From Anastatus disparis (Eukaryota > Arthropoda > Insecta > Hymenoptera > Eupelmidae), in NCBI GenBank assembly GCA_017163975.1, contig JAFFSR010000035.1, positions 1,054,001 to 1,118,000 of the forward strand: a DNA stretch of 64,000 nucleotides, read 5' to 3'. This document shows, in pieces, positions 30,731 to 44,000 of the stretch. A model generated the notes under the pieces. It was not told the DNA's origin, ran no database searches, and was given only the letters and a program-made list of their open reading frames with translations. How positions within the stretch are numbered: position 1 is the stretch's first letter; each line of letters opens with the position of its first letter. The position numbers and the translations under genes are program-made.

Positions 30731-32435
30731 TTTTGGAAACTTCGGAAAGTTTGGCAAATTCCGTAAAATATTTCTGAAAGATTTTAGAAATTTATCGTAA
30801 AATATTCCATGGAATATTTATGGAAGCTTCCTGAAATATTGGCACTAAAGATTAAAAATATTTCAGGAATCGTCCATGAAATGTTCCTCTAATATTTGTA
30901 TGTCTTTGATTCTTCTTACATCGGAATATTCCATGAAATATTCGCTTCAACTGTTCACAATAAAGCGCCGACCCTCACGCTTAAATAGTAAGTAAGGTAT
31001 CTTCCAACCGCTTGGGGTAAAACTCCCATATAACGAATACCCCCCTATTGTCGTCGCTGGAAATCTCCCGTAAGATTCCGCGTAACCTTCCAACAAAAAC
31101 TTCATGGAATCCTTCTAGGATCTTTCATGCAATATTCCACCGGAAGATTACTTAAATCTTTCTGTGAAACATTTCGTGGAATATTCCTGGAAGATTTATG
31201 TAATATTATGCTGTATGATTTTAAAATTTTTCCAAATCGAGTGTTTTGGAATCTTCCAGCAGAATATTAATGGAATCTTCCTGATATCTTTCATGCAATA
31301 TTTCACTGAAAGATTACTTAAATCTTTCTGTGAAATGTTTAGTTGCATATTTCTGAAAGATTTATGTAATATTTCGCTGTACGATATTGAAATTTTTCGG
31401 AATCTTCCAGCGAAATATTAATGGAATTTTCCTAAAATCTTTCATAAAATAATCAACTGGAAGATTACTTAAATCTTTCTGTGAAATATTTCGTGGAATA
31501 TTTCTTGAAGATTTATGTAATATTATGCTGTACGATTTTAAAATTTTTCTAAATCGAGTGTTTTGGAATCATTCTGCGGGATATAAATGGAATCTTCCTG
31601 ATATCTTTCATACAATATTTCACTGGAAGATTGCTTAAATCATTCTGTGAAATATTTCGTGATATATTTTTTGAAGATCTCTGTAATATTCGGCTGTACG
31701 ATTCAGAAGTTTTTCGGAATCTTCCAGTGAACGGTTTATGGAACCTTCCTGGAATCTTCTATGAAATATTCCATTGCAATATTTCATAAACATTACATGT
31801 AATATTTCAAGAAATATTCTAGAAATCTTCCGTGAACGTTTCATGAAATATTTCATTGTAAGATTACTTCAATCTTTCTGTGAAAAATTTCGTGATATAT
31901 TTCTTGAAGATTTATGTAATATTCCGCTGTACATTATTAAAATTTTTCGCGATCTTCCAGCAAAATAATTATAGAAACTTCCTGAAATCTTTCATGCAAT
32001 ATTTTTACTGAAAAATTACTTAAATCTTTCTGTGAAATATTTCGTGGAATATTCCTGGAAGATTTATGTAATATTCCGCTGTTCGATTTTAAAATTTTTT
32101 TAAATCTTCCAGCGAAATGTTTATAGAATCTTTCTGAAATCTTCCATGCGATATTTCACTGGAAGATTACTTGGATCCTTCTGTGAAATGTTTTGTGGAA
32201 TATTTCTGGAAGATTCATGTAATATTCCGCTGTACGATTTTTAAGTGTTTCGGAATTTTCCTACGAAATATTATACCGGGAGATTACTTAAATCTTTCTG
32301 TGAAATATTTCGTAAAATATTTTTTGGGGCATTATGTAATATTTTGCTGAACAATTTAGAAGTTTTACGGAATCTTCCAGCGAAAGGTTTATTGAACCTT
32401 CCTGGAAACTTCCATGAAATATTCCATTGGAATAT
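30731..32435. repeat. Minisatellite of ~150-165 bp GGAATATTCC-rich units
   Basis: GGAAGATTACTTAAATCTTT recurs near 31143, 31308, 31459, 31625, 31859, 32010, 32159 and 32278. Between repeats are TTTCGTGGAATATTCCTGGA and AATATTCCGCTGTACGAT motifs. It starts right at the truncated end of the non-LTR element and ends at the foldback at 32436. A short non-repeat stretch at ~30955-31060 includes CCCCCCTATTG. Open frames here are repeat artefacts. Confidence 0.85.
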
Positions 32436-33391
32436 TTTGTATTTCAGCAACTAAGGGTCGTACAGAACTCTACGACCACTCATTTTAAACGTATTCATAA
32501 GGACCTTTTAATAGTGCATCGTCAATTTAATTTTGAATACTTGTCTGGAAATTATTACAACTTAAAAATCGAGAAAAAAAAATTTTTTTTTCACCTGTGT
32601 TTAAATTTGAATCATTTTTCGGAAAATGATGGTAGAAAAATTTTACACCGTCAGTTTTAAAAGTATTTTGCTTAACTTAAAATTCATTTTCAAGTTTTTT
32701 TTTCTAGGTTTAAAATTGGCCGAGATTTAGCGATTTCTGTTGAAAAAAAGGGTCATTTTCATTTTTCCGATATCTGCTTAATGAGAGGAGATATAGAAAA
32801 ATGCTAAATAAAAAAAAGTGTATTTTCGTATGTAGAATAACCTTAAATTTTCTCAAAATTTTTTGTGCATATTAATTTTTTTGATATTGTTGCGGTACTC
32901 TTATAAGAGTATGGTATATATGTATATAAGAATACCGCAATAATATCAAAAGAATTAAAATGTACAAAAAATTTTGAGAAAATTTAAGGTTATTCTACAT
33001 CAAAAATACACTTTTTTTATTTGGTATTTTTCTATATCTTCTCTCATTAAGCAGATATCGGAAAAATAAAAAAGACCCTTTTTTGAACATAAATCGCTAA
33101 ATCTCGGTCAATTTTGAACCTAGGTAAAAAACTAAAAAACAAATTTTAAGGTAAGCAAAATACCTTTAAAACTAACGGTGTAAAATTTTTTTACCATCAT
33201 TTTCCGAAAAATGATTCAAATCTAAACAGAGGCGAAAATTTTTTTATTTTTTTCGATTTTCAAGTCGTAATATTTCCCAGACAAGTATTCAGAATTAAAT
33301 TGACAATGCACTATTAAAAAGTCCTTACGAATACGTTTAAAATGAGTGGTCGTAGAGTTCTGTACGACCTTTAGTTGCTGAATTACAAAAT
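32436..33391. mobile_element. Foldback element, ~465 bp arms
   Basis: Left arm 32436-32904 and right arm 32926-33391 are reverse complements with roughly 10% differences, around a 21 nt centre. Ends read TTTTGTATTTCAGCAACT and AGTTGCTGAATTACAAAA. No protein is encoded. It looks like a palindromic MITE; the target duplication is not clear. Confidence 0.85.
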
Positions 33392-33632
33392 TTTTTAATT
33401 AGTACTTTTTTTCTCAAGGATGGCTCTGTTTTATTGGACCCCACTGCATATATATATATATATATATATATCTGTTCTGTTCTTATAAAAGAATTGTTTT
33501 TTATATAAAAAATAATAATTTTAGCAAAAAATAAAGAGAAAGCTGCATCCCGTATCAAAACCCCAATATTTTCTTCGATGAGAATGAATTGATTTTATTA
33601 CTTTGTTTTCAACAAAACCTTAAAGAACTTAA
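33392..33632. other. Short unassigned interval with (AT)n at ~33448-33471
   Basis: TA microsatellite and AT-rich sequence between two MITEs. Confidence 0.6.
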
Positions 33633-34061
33633 GAGGCGGTCAGAACCAAATCGGTGATTTTCGGTATATATCAAGTCAGCATTTTTCGCTTTACGATAAT
33701 ATTTTGTATATTTTTATGGCTTAAACCATTTCAAATTATTCTTTATATACATGGCTAGAGGAAATGATTATATTTTTACCATATGAATAAGTAAATAAAT
33801 TATTATAAGCATTTATTACAAATATCAAACTGACTTGACATATACCGCATGCAAAAAACTGTCGTGTCGATTGTTAGGTGGCATTTTTCGCTTTCTAACA
33901 ATATTTCGTATATTTTTGTGGCTTTAACTATTTTAAATTATTCTTTATATACATGACTAGAGGAAATGACTATATTTTTACCATATTAATAAATGAATAA
34001 ATTATTATAAGCATTTATTACAAGCACCGAACTAAGTCACCGATTTGGTTCCGACCGCCTC
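33633..34061. mobile_element. TTAA-flanked MITE with a duplicated core
   Basis: Ends GAGGCGGTCAGAACCAAATC and its inverted copy GATTTGGTTCCGACCGCCTC are flanked by TTAA on both sides (33629-33632 and 34062-34065). Inside, a ~157 bp segment (GCATTTTTCGCTTTACGATA...) is present twice in direct orientation (33681-33838 and 33882-34038), ~85-90% similar. TTAA targets are typical of piggyBac and Kolobok elements. Confidence 0.9.
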
Positions 34062-34065
34062 TTAA

Positions 34066-36111
34066 ATCATAAAGTTTAGGGTAAAATATTTAGTTTTTTA
34101 AGATTTTCTTGAAAATGAAGTGATAAAATTAATTTTTCCACGTCAAAGAAAATTTTCCTTTTTGTGATACAAGATGCGACTTTCTCTTTATTTTTGGCGG
34201 AAGTTATTAATTGTTTGATAAGAAAAAGATGAAAATATGTGACACAAAATATTACATGAAAGATGTGTGAAAGAATACTTGAAAGATTTTGAAAATATTT
34301 ATTTAACATTTCTAAAAATACATCGTGAATGATTTTTGAAGATTTCCGAAACATTTCAGAAACATTTCACAAAATATTTCATGGAAAATTTTTTAAATAT
34401 ATTACATATTATTTAACGGCATGTCGGAGTTCTCTGTCTCTCGATAATATTTTTATTTAAAGTTTATAAATAAAAATTCATCGTCAAATCAAGTTTTTTC
34501 GCTACAGTAAGAAAATTCATAGGTCTAATCTCCAGTGCGGACAAGTCAAGGTATTCACCAAAACACTATAAATAAAAAGTTATAAGCAAACCTTCAATAT
34601 AAAGTATTTTGAGGTTAGGTTTATCAAGCTTGATATCTAATTTTCTTGAAAAAATAACTAGTTTAACTGAATTTTTATTTTAACAAAAATTATTGTATCA
34701 ACTTAGATTTAGTGCGGACAAGTTATTACATTTGTTTGAATAATGAATTTAAATAAATATCAATAAAATAAAAAAAGCAAAAATCGTTTCCAACATCTCT
34801 AACATCCCGTTAACGAAATATTTCTGGAATATTTTTTAAAAGATAAGTCAAGATCTGAAAATCTTTCTGAAAAGATTAATTAAATATTCAGGAAATATTT
34901 CACAAAACATTTGATAATAGACTTCTAAGATATCTTAAGTATTATTTCACAAAATAATCCCTAAATTTTAAAATATTTCTTGAAAGAAATTGTATGAATC
35001 CAAAAATCTTCCTGAAAGGCTTCTAAAATATTTTTGAAACATTTCTCAATATATTTAAAAAAAAATCAATTCATAGATTTTTAAAAATGCGACTCTTTAT
35101 TATGAAAAGTAAAATAATAATAACATAATAATAATAACGGCAAATCGGGCGTAATGTTGCAGATGAGAAAAGTTTACAAAAGACTTCGTTCCAATGAAAT
35201 TCTTAAAAATTAATTGTATCTCAGTGAATAATGAACAGATTTCGATGTCTTTTTTTAATCTGGCGTACCTTGAAAAATTATTAATATTGGTGCAAACAGT
35301 TATTAAAAATAAGGTATATTTAAGTTAAATGACTTTACCTATTACGGACACGATAAACGCAAATCTTCGCTGTAGCTCACTAAATCAATATTTCTAGGCG
35401 TATGATGTCTCATTAGCTAAAAGAAAGAACTTTAAAATGAGATTTCATGAGTTTGATTACGATCAATTTTTGCGAAATGCGCGTGGATTTACGAAAATGT
35501 TGTAAAGTAAGTTATTATTCCTGGTAATTATAACATTTGAAACCTGGAGATAAATTGAATTAAAATTTTTATTAATTATACGTTGTGACTAATTCTTATA
35601 ATTTATTTATAGTTTCAATAAACAAAAAGATGATTATTAATAATAGCAAATATTTGTAAAGTAATAATAAAAATTATTTTCTTAATTTTTTTACATTTTT
35701 TAGTTTTTTATGCAAAAAAATTTTTTAATCATTAAATATATTTTCATTTTCTCTCTAGCAAAGAAGTAATAAGATTTTTATGTAAGGAATATATTTTAAA
35801 TATCATAGAAAGTGATATGAAAATTGCTATTTATTGGAATAGCTATTTTTATTTTTCATTTAGATATAAAATATAAATCGAAAAAATTATGAAATAACAA
35901 GATGAAATTTATAAATTTATATACTATAAATATATTTTTCATTTTTTTTTATTGCCCATATGGAAATAATTTCTGTGAATAACTATTAATAACTGTGTAT
36001 AAATGTGAAAAAATGTGAATAACTGTTAATAACTATAATAAACTACCGCAATTGAGACATTAATAACAGTTAATAACAGTTGATAACAGTTACGAATAGA
36101 TAATAATTCAC
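34066..36111. other. AT-rich interval with scattered TTTC/GAAA units
   Basis: 34240-34400 and 34800-35060 have irregular AACATTTCACAAAATATTTC-type repeats related to the other minisatellites. AGTGCGGACAAGT occurs at ~34535 and ~34711. TAATAACTGTTAATAAC motifs cluster at 35980-36105, and similar motifs appear inverted near 59990-60060. No gene is seen. Confidence 0.55.
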
Positions 36112-36717
36112 TGAAAAAAAGAAATGTTAAATTCAAAGAAATATATTTTGTAAAAATGAAAATGTATGAATCAAACAACTGATTGCTTGAAACAAACAAG
36201 ACATATTTGAAATCGGTGAATATTTTTTTGAAAACAAAAAATAATTCATTTGAAAGATAAATTTATTGTTTCAAAGAAAGTTTATTTAATTCTAAAAATG
36301 CATTTTTTAAAATAAAAAAATGGAATTTTTAAATTAAATAAAAATATTTTAAAACAATTCAAAAATATCTTTAAATAAATATTTATTTAAATTAAAAAAA
36401 TTATCTTTTGAATTTAAAAAATTTTTTATTAATTCATTAGAAAACTTATTTAATCAATCGTTTGCTTGATCTAAATAAATATTTACCTAAATCAAGCACA
36501 CTAAATTTAATTTTAAAAAATCTTTACTTAAATTAAAAGAATGATTTATTCAAAGCTATAACTTAGTATGTTAAAAATTTAAAAAAATAGTTATTCAAAA
36601 GAAAAAAGGTGTGTTCCAAACAAACAAATACTTTTTTAAATCAATATTTCTCTAATTCAAAAAAAATAATTTTATTATCTTAAAGAAATAATTTTTTGTT
36701 TCAAAGATTTTGGTGAT
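36112..36717. repeat. Divergent left edge of the 249 bp satellite region
   Basis: Starts ACTGAAAAAAAGAAATG. TTTAAATTAAAT, TTGTTTCAAAGA and AAACAAATA-like words recur, but no clean monomer can be aligned by eye. The last ~60 bases align with the satellite and are continuous with 37115 across the MITE. Confidence 0.6.
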
Positions 36718-36721
36718 TTAA

Positions 36722-37110
36722 GAGTCGGCCGTATAGTTCTGTCCTTGTCTAATCTTAATTTTCGTTATAATTAGTAAACTAAATATTTTTATACAAAAGT
36801 AAGGGCAGAGCCCAATAGATTTAAGGATGAATAGACGATTCTATTCTATTAAAAAATATAAAATTTTCATTAGTTTTCGAGTGAAGTCTGAAACGGAAAA
36901 AGAGTTGAACACATCAATCAAATTTAACTCTTTTTCCGTTTCAGACTTCACTCGAAAACTAATGAAAATTTTATATTTTTTAATAGAATAGAATCGTCTG
37001 CTCATCCTTAAATCTATTGGGCTCTGCCCTTACTTTTGTATAAAAATATTTCATTTAGCCATAATAACGAAAATTTAGATTAGACAAGGACAGAACTATA
37101 CGGCCTCCTC
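36722..37110. mobile_element. Palindromic TTAA MITE inside the satellite
   Basis: 389 bp, arms 36722-36906 and 36926-37110 nearly perfect reverse complements around a 19 nt loop. Ends are GAGTCGGCCG and CGGCCTCCTC; TTAA flanks at 36718-36721 and 37111-37114. Removing it and one TTAA rejoins a satellite monomer (GGTGATTTAATCAAGTATTC), so the insertion came after the array formed. Confidence 0.92.
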
Positions 37111-38041
37111 TTAATCAAGTATTCAATTCTTTGGCTTAGTAGTAAAAAAGTGAAGATATGAAGTCTTTAAATTGATCAAATAAATCTTTGTTTCAAACAT
37201 ATAAATCATTGTTTTATACAATCATAATTGACTTTTAAGGAAATTATTTGCTTGATTAAAAGAAATTATAAAGGCGGATTTCGAGACAGTATTTTTTCGA
37301 AACAAAACATTGATTGACAAAGTTAATCAAATGAGTTTTTTGTTTTAAAGAATTCGGTAATATCATCAAGCATTCAATTCTTTGATTTGAGACTAAGAGA
37401 GTAGACATACGAATTTTTTAAATTTATAAAATAAATCTTTATTTCAAATTAATAATTATTCGTTCCATACCATCATACTTTACTGTAAAAGAAATTATTT
37501 GTTTAATCCAAAGAAATTATTGGAAAATTTGAAAAAACTATTTTTTAAAAACAAAACATCGATTAACAGATTTAAAAAAATGGTGTGTTTGTTTTAAAGA
37601 ATTTAGTATTAAAATCAAGCATTCGATACTTTGATTTAGGAGTAAGAGAGTAAACATGCGAATTCATTGAATTGATCAAATGAATCTTTGTTTCAAATAA
37701 ATAATTATTTGTTTTATGCAATCATATTTGACTGTAAAAGAAATCATTTGATTGATTCCAAGAAATAATTATAAGGATAATGTGAAAACAGTATTTTTTC
37801 AAAACAAAACATTGATTTACAGATATAAAAAAATGGTTTTTTTGTTTTAAAGAATTTGGTAATATAATCAAGCATTCGATTTTTTGATTTAGAAGTAAGA
37901 AAGTAATCATACGAATTCTTTGATTCGATCAAAAGAATCTTTGTTTCAAGTAAATAATTATTTGTTTTATAAAACTATAATTGCCCGTGAAAGAAATTAT
38001 TTGTTTGAGTCAAAGAAATTATTAAGGAGAATTGGAAAACA

Positions 38042-41000
38042 GTATTTCTTCAAAACCAAACATTGATTTACAGATTGAAAAAATGGTTTTTTTGTTTTGA
38101 AGAAATTGGTAATATAATCAAGCATTTAATTTTTTTATTTAGGAGTAGAAAATTAAACATATAGATTCTTTGAATTTATAAAATGAATCTTTCTTTTAAA
38201 AAAATAATTATTTGTTTTAATCAATCATACTTGACTGTAAAAGAAACGGTTTGTTTAATTCAAAGAAATCATTATTGATAATTTCAAAACAATATATTTT
38301 CAAAACGCAAATTTCATTGACAGTATCTAAAACATTGATTTTTTTGCTTTATAGAATTCGGTTATATAATCACGCATTCGATTCTTTGATTCAGTAGAAA
38401 GAAAGTAAACATACGGATTCTTTAAATTAATCAAATAAATCTTTGTTTTAAATAAATAATTAATTGTTTTATACAACTATACTTGACCGTTATTAAAATT
38501 ATTTGTTTGATTCAAAGAAATTATTAAAGAGAATTTAAAAACAGTATTTTTCAAAACAAAATATTGATTGACAGTATCAAAACAATGATTTTTTTGTTTA
38601 AAAAAATTTGGTTATGTAATCAAGCATTCGACTTTTTAATTCAGTAGTAAGAGAGTAAACATACGAAATCTTTGAATCAATTGAATGAACTTTTGTTTCA
38701 AACAAATAATTATTTGTTTTTACAACTTTATTTGACCGTTAAAAAAATTATTTGTTTGATTCAAAGAAATTATCAAGAGGAATTTAATAAAAGTATTTTT
38801 CAAAACAAAATATTGATTGACAGCATCAAAACAATGATTTTTTTGTTTTAAAAAATTTAGTTATATAATCAAGCATTCGATTTTTTAATTCAGTAGTAAG
38901 AGAGTAAACATACGAATTCTTTGAATCAATCAAATGAACTTTTGTTTCAAACAAATAATTATTTGTTTCTACAACTTTATGTGACCGTTAATAAAATTAT
39001 TTGTTTGATTCAATGAAATTATCAAGAGGAATTTAAAAAAAGTATTTTCCAAAACAAAATATTGATTGACAGTATCAAAACAATGATTTTTTTGTTTTAT
39101 AGAATTCGGTTATATAATCACGCATTCGATTCTTTGATTTAGTAGAAAGAAAGTAAACATACGGATTCTTTAAATTAATCAAATAAATCTTTGTTTTAAA
39201 TAAATAATTAATTGTTTTATACAACTATACTTGACCGTTATTAAAATTATTTGTTTGATTTAAAAAAATTATTAAAGAGAATTTAAAAACAGTATTTTTC
39301 AAAACAAAATATTGATTGACAGTATCAAAACAATGATTTTTTTGTTTAAAAAAATTTGGTTATGTAATCAAGCATTCGACTTTTTAATTCAGTAGTAAGA
39401 GAGTAAACATACGAACTCTTTGAATCAATTAAATGAACTTTTGTTTCAAACGAATAATTATTTGTTTCTACAACTTTATGTGACCGTTAATAAAATTATT
39501 TGTTTGATTCAAAGAAATTATCAAGAGGAATTTAAAAAAAGGATTTTTCAAAACAAAATATTGATTGACAGTATCAAAACAATGATTTTTTTGTTTTTAA
39601 AAAAATTTGGTTATATAATCAAGCATTCGATTTTTTAATTCAGTAGTGAGAGAGTTAACATACGAATTCTTTGAATCAATCAAATGAACTTTTGTTTCAA
39701 ACGAATAATTTTTTGTTTCTACAACTTTATGTGACCGTTACTAAAATTGTTTGTTTGATTCAATGAAATTATCAAGAGGAATTTAAAAAAAATTATTTTC
39801 CAAAACAAAATATTGATTGACAGTATCAAAACAATGATTTTTTTTGTTTTAAAAAATTTGGTTATATAATCAAGCATTCGATTTTTTAATTCAGTAGTAA
39901 GAGAGTAAACATACGAATTCTTTGAATCAATCAAATGAACCTTTGTTTCAAACAAATAATTATTTGTTTCTACAACTTTATGTGACCGTTAATAAAATTA
40001 TTTGTTTGATTCAATGAAATTATCAAGAGGAATTTAAAAAAAGTATTTTCCAAAACAAAATATTGATTGACAGTATCAAAACAATGATTTTTTTGTTTTA
40101 TAGAATTCGGTTATATAATCACGCATTCGATTCTTTGATTTAGTAGAAAGAAAGTAAACATACGGATTCTTTAAATTAATCAAATAAATCTTTGTTTTAA
40201 ATAAATAATTAATTGTTTTATACAACTATACTTGACCGTTATTAAAATTATTTGTTCGATTTAAAAAAATTATTAAAGAGAATTTAAAAACAGTATTTTT
40301 CAAAACAAAATATTGATTGACAGTATCAAAACAATGATTTTTTTGTTTAAAAAAATTTGGTTATGTAATCAAGCATTCGATTTTTTAATTCAGTAGTGAG
40401 AGAGTTAACATACGAATTCTTTAAATCAATCAAATGAACTTTTGTTTCAAACAAATAATTTGTTTCTACAACTTTATGTGACCGTTACTAAAATTGTTTG
40501 TTTGATTCAATAAAATTATCAAGAGGAATTTAGAAAAAGTATTTTCTAAAACAAAATATTGATTGACAGTATCAAAACAATGATTTTTTTGTTTTAAAAA
40601 ATTTGGTTATATAATCAAGCATTCGATTTTTTAATTCAGTAGTAAGAGAGTAAACATACGAAATCTTTGAATCAATAAAATGAACTTTTGTTTCAAACAA
40701 ATAATTTGTTTCTACAACTTTATGTGACCGTTACTAAAATTGTTTGTTTGATTCAATAAAATTATCAAGAGGAATTTAGAAAAAGTATTTTCTAAAACAA
40801 AATATTGATTGACAGTATCAAAACAATGATTTTTTTGTTTTAAAAAATTTGGTTATATAATCAAGCATTCGATTTTTTAATTCAGTAGTAAGAGAGTTAA
40901 CATACGAATTCTTTGAATCAATCAAATGAACTTTTGTTTCAAACAAATAATTTGTTTCTACAACTTTATGTGACCGTTACTAAAATTGTTTGTTTGATTC

Positions 41001-44000
41001 AATGAAATTATCAAGAGGAATTTAGAAAAAGTATTTTCTAAAACAAAATATTGATTGACAGTATCAAAACAATGATTTTTTTGTTTTAAAAAATTTGGTT
41101 ATATAATCAAGCATTCGATTTTTCAATTCAGTAGTGAGAGAGTTAACATACGAATTCTTTGAATTAATCAAATGAACTTTTGTTTTAAACAAATAATTAT
41201 TTGTTTCTACAACTTTGTGTGACCGTTAATAAAATTATTTGTTCAATTCAAAGAAATTATCAAGAGGAATTTAAAAAAAGTATATTTCATAACAAAATAT
41301 TGATTGACAGTATCAAAAACAATGAATTTTTTGCTTTAAAAAATTTGGTTATATAATCAAGCATTTGATTTTTTAATTCAGTAGTAAGAGAGTGAACATA
41401 CGAATTCTTTAAATCAATTGAATAAACTTTTGTTTCAAACAAATAATTATTTGTTTCTACAACTTTATGTGACCGTTAATAAAATTATTTGTTTGATTCA
41501 ATAAAATTATCAAGAGGAATTTAAAAAAAGTATATTCCAAAACAAAATATTGATTGACAGTATCAAAACAATGATTTTTTTGTTTTAAAAAATTTGTTTA
41601 TATAATCAAGCATTTGATTTTTTAATTCAGTAGTAAGAGAGTAAACATACGAATCCTTTGAATCAATCAAATGAACTTTTGTTTCAAACAAATAATTATT
41701 TGTTTCTACAACTTTATGTGACCGTTGATAAAATTATTTGTTCAATTTAAAGAAATTATCAAGAGGAATTTAAAAAAAGTATTTTTCAAAACAAAATATT
41801 GATTGACAGTATCAAAACAATGAATTTTGTGTTTTAAAAAATTTGGTTATATAATCAAGCATTTGATTCATTAATTCAGTAGTAAGAGAGTGAACATACG
41901 AATTCTTTGAATCAATTGAATGACTTTGTTTCAAACAAATAATTATTTGTTTTACAACTTTATTTGACCGTTAAAAAATTTTTGTTGGATTCAAAAATTA
42001 TCAGAGAATTTAAAAAAGTATTTTTCAAAACAAAATATTGATTGACGTATCAAACAATGATTTTTTTGTTTTTAAAAATTTGGTTATATAATCAGCATTG
42101 ATTTTAATTCAGTAGTGGAGAGATAACATACGAATTCTTTGAATCAATCAAATGAACTTTTGTTTTAAACAAATAATTTTTTGTTTCTACAACTTTATAT
42201 GACCGTTAATAAAATTATTTGTTTAATTCAATGAAATTATCAAGAGGAATTTAAAAAAAGTATTTTTCAAAACAAAATATTGATTGACAGTATCAAAACA
42301 ATGATTTTTCTGTTTCAAAAAATTTGGTTATATAATCAAGCATTCGATTTTTAATTCAGTAGTGAGAGAGTTAACATACGAATTCTTTGAATCAATCAAA
42401 TGAACTTTTGTTTCAAACAAATAATTTGTTTTTACAACTTTATGTGACCGTTACTAAAATTGTTTGTTTGATTCAATGAAATTATCAAGAGGAATTTAAA
42501 AAAAGTATTTGCTAAAACAAAATATTGATTGACAGTATCAAAACAATGATTTTTTTGTTTTAAAAAATTTGGTTATATAATCAAGCATTCGATTTTTAAT
42601 TCAGTAGTGAGAGAGTAAACATACGAATTCTTTGAATCAATCAAATGAACTTTTGTTTCAAACAAATAATTATTTGTTTCTACAACTTTATGTGACCGTT
42701 AATAAAATTATTTGTTCGATTCAATAAAATTATCAAGAGGAATTTAAAAAAAGTATTTTTCAAAACAAAATATTGATTGACAGTATCAAAACAATGATTT
42801 TTTTGTTTTAAAAAATTTGGTTATATAATCAAGCATTCGATTTTTCAATTCAGTAGTGAGAGAGTTAACATACGAATTCTTTGAATTAATCAAATGAACT
42901 TTTGTTTTAAACAAATAAATATTTGTTTCTACAACTTTATGTGACCGTTAATAAAATTATTTGTTCAATTCAAAGAAATTATCAAGAGGAATTTAAAAAA
43001 AGTATATTTCATAACAAAATATTGATTGACAGTATCAAAAACAATGAATTTTTTGCTTTAAAAAATTTGGTTATATAATCAAGCATTTGATTTTTTAATT
43101 CAGTAGTAAGAGAGTAAACATACGAATTCTTTGAATCAATTGAATAAACTTTTGTTTCAAACCAATAATTATTTGTTTCTACAACTTTATGTGACCGTTA
43201 ATAAAATTATTTGTTTGATTCAGTAAAATTATCAAGAGGAATTTAAAAAAAGTATATTCCAAAACAAAATATTGATTGACAGTATCAAAACAATGATTTT
43301 TTTGTTTTAAAAAATTTGTTTATATAATCAAGCATTTGATTTTTTAATTCAGTAGTAAGAGAGTAAACATACGAATCCTTTGAATCAATCAAATGAACTT
43401 TTGTTTCAAACAAATAATTATTTGTTTCTACAACTTTATGTGACCGTTGATAAAATTATTTGTTCAATTTAAAGAAATTATCAAGAGGAATTTAAAAAAA
43501 GTATTTTTCAAAACAAAATATTGATTGACAGTATCAAAACAATGAATTTTGTGTTTTAAAAAATTTGGTTATATAATCAAGCATTTGATTCATTAATTCA
43601 GTAGTAAGAGAGTGAACATACGAATTCTTTGAATCAATTGAATGAACTTTTGTTTCAAACAAATAATTATTTGTTTTTACAACTTTATTTGACCGTTAAA
43701 AAAATTATTTGTTGGATTCAAAGAAATTATCAAGAGGAATTTAAAAAAAGGATTTTTCAAAACAAAATATTGATTGACAGTATCAAAACAATGATTTTTT
43801 TGTTTAAAAAAATTTGGTTATGTAATCAAGCATTCGACTTTTTAATTCAGTAGTAAGAGAGTAAACATACGAACTCTTTGAATCAATTAAATGAACTTTT
43901 GTTTCAAACAAATAATTATTTGTTTCTACAACTTTATGTGACCGTTAATAAAATTATTTGTTTGATTCAAAGAAATTATCAAGAGGAATTTAAAAAAAGG

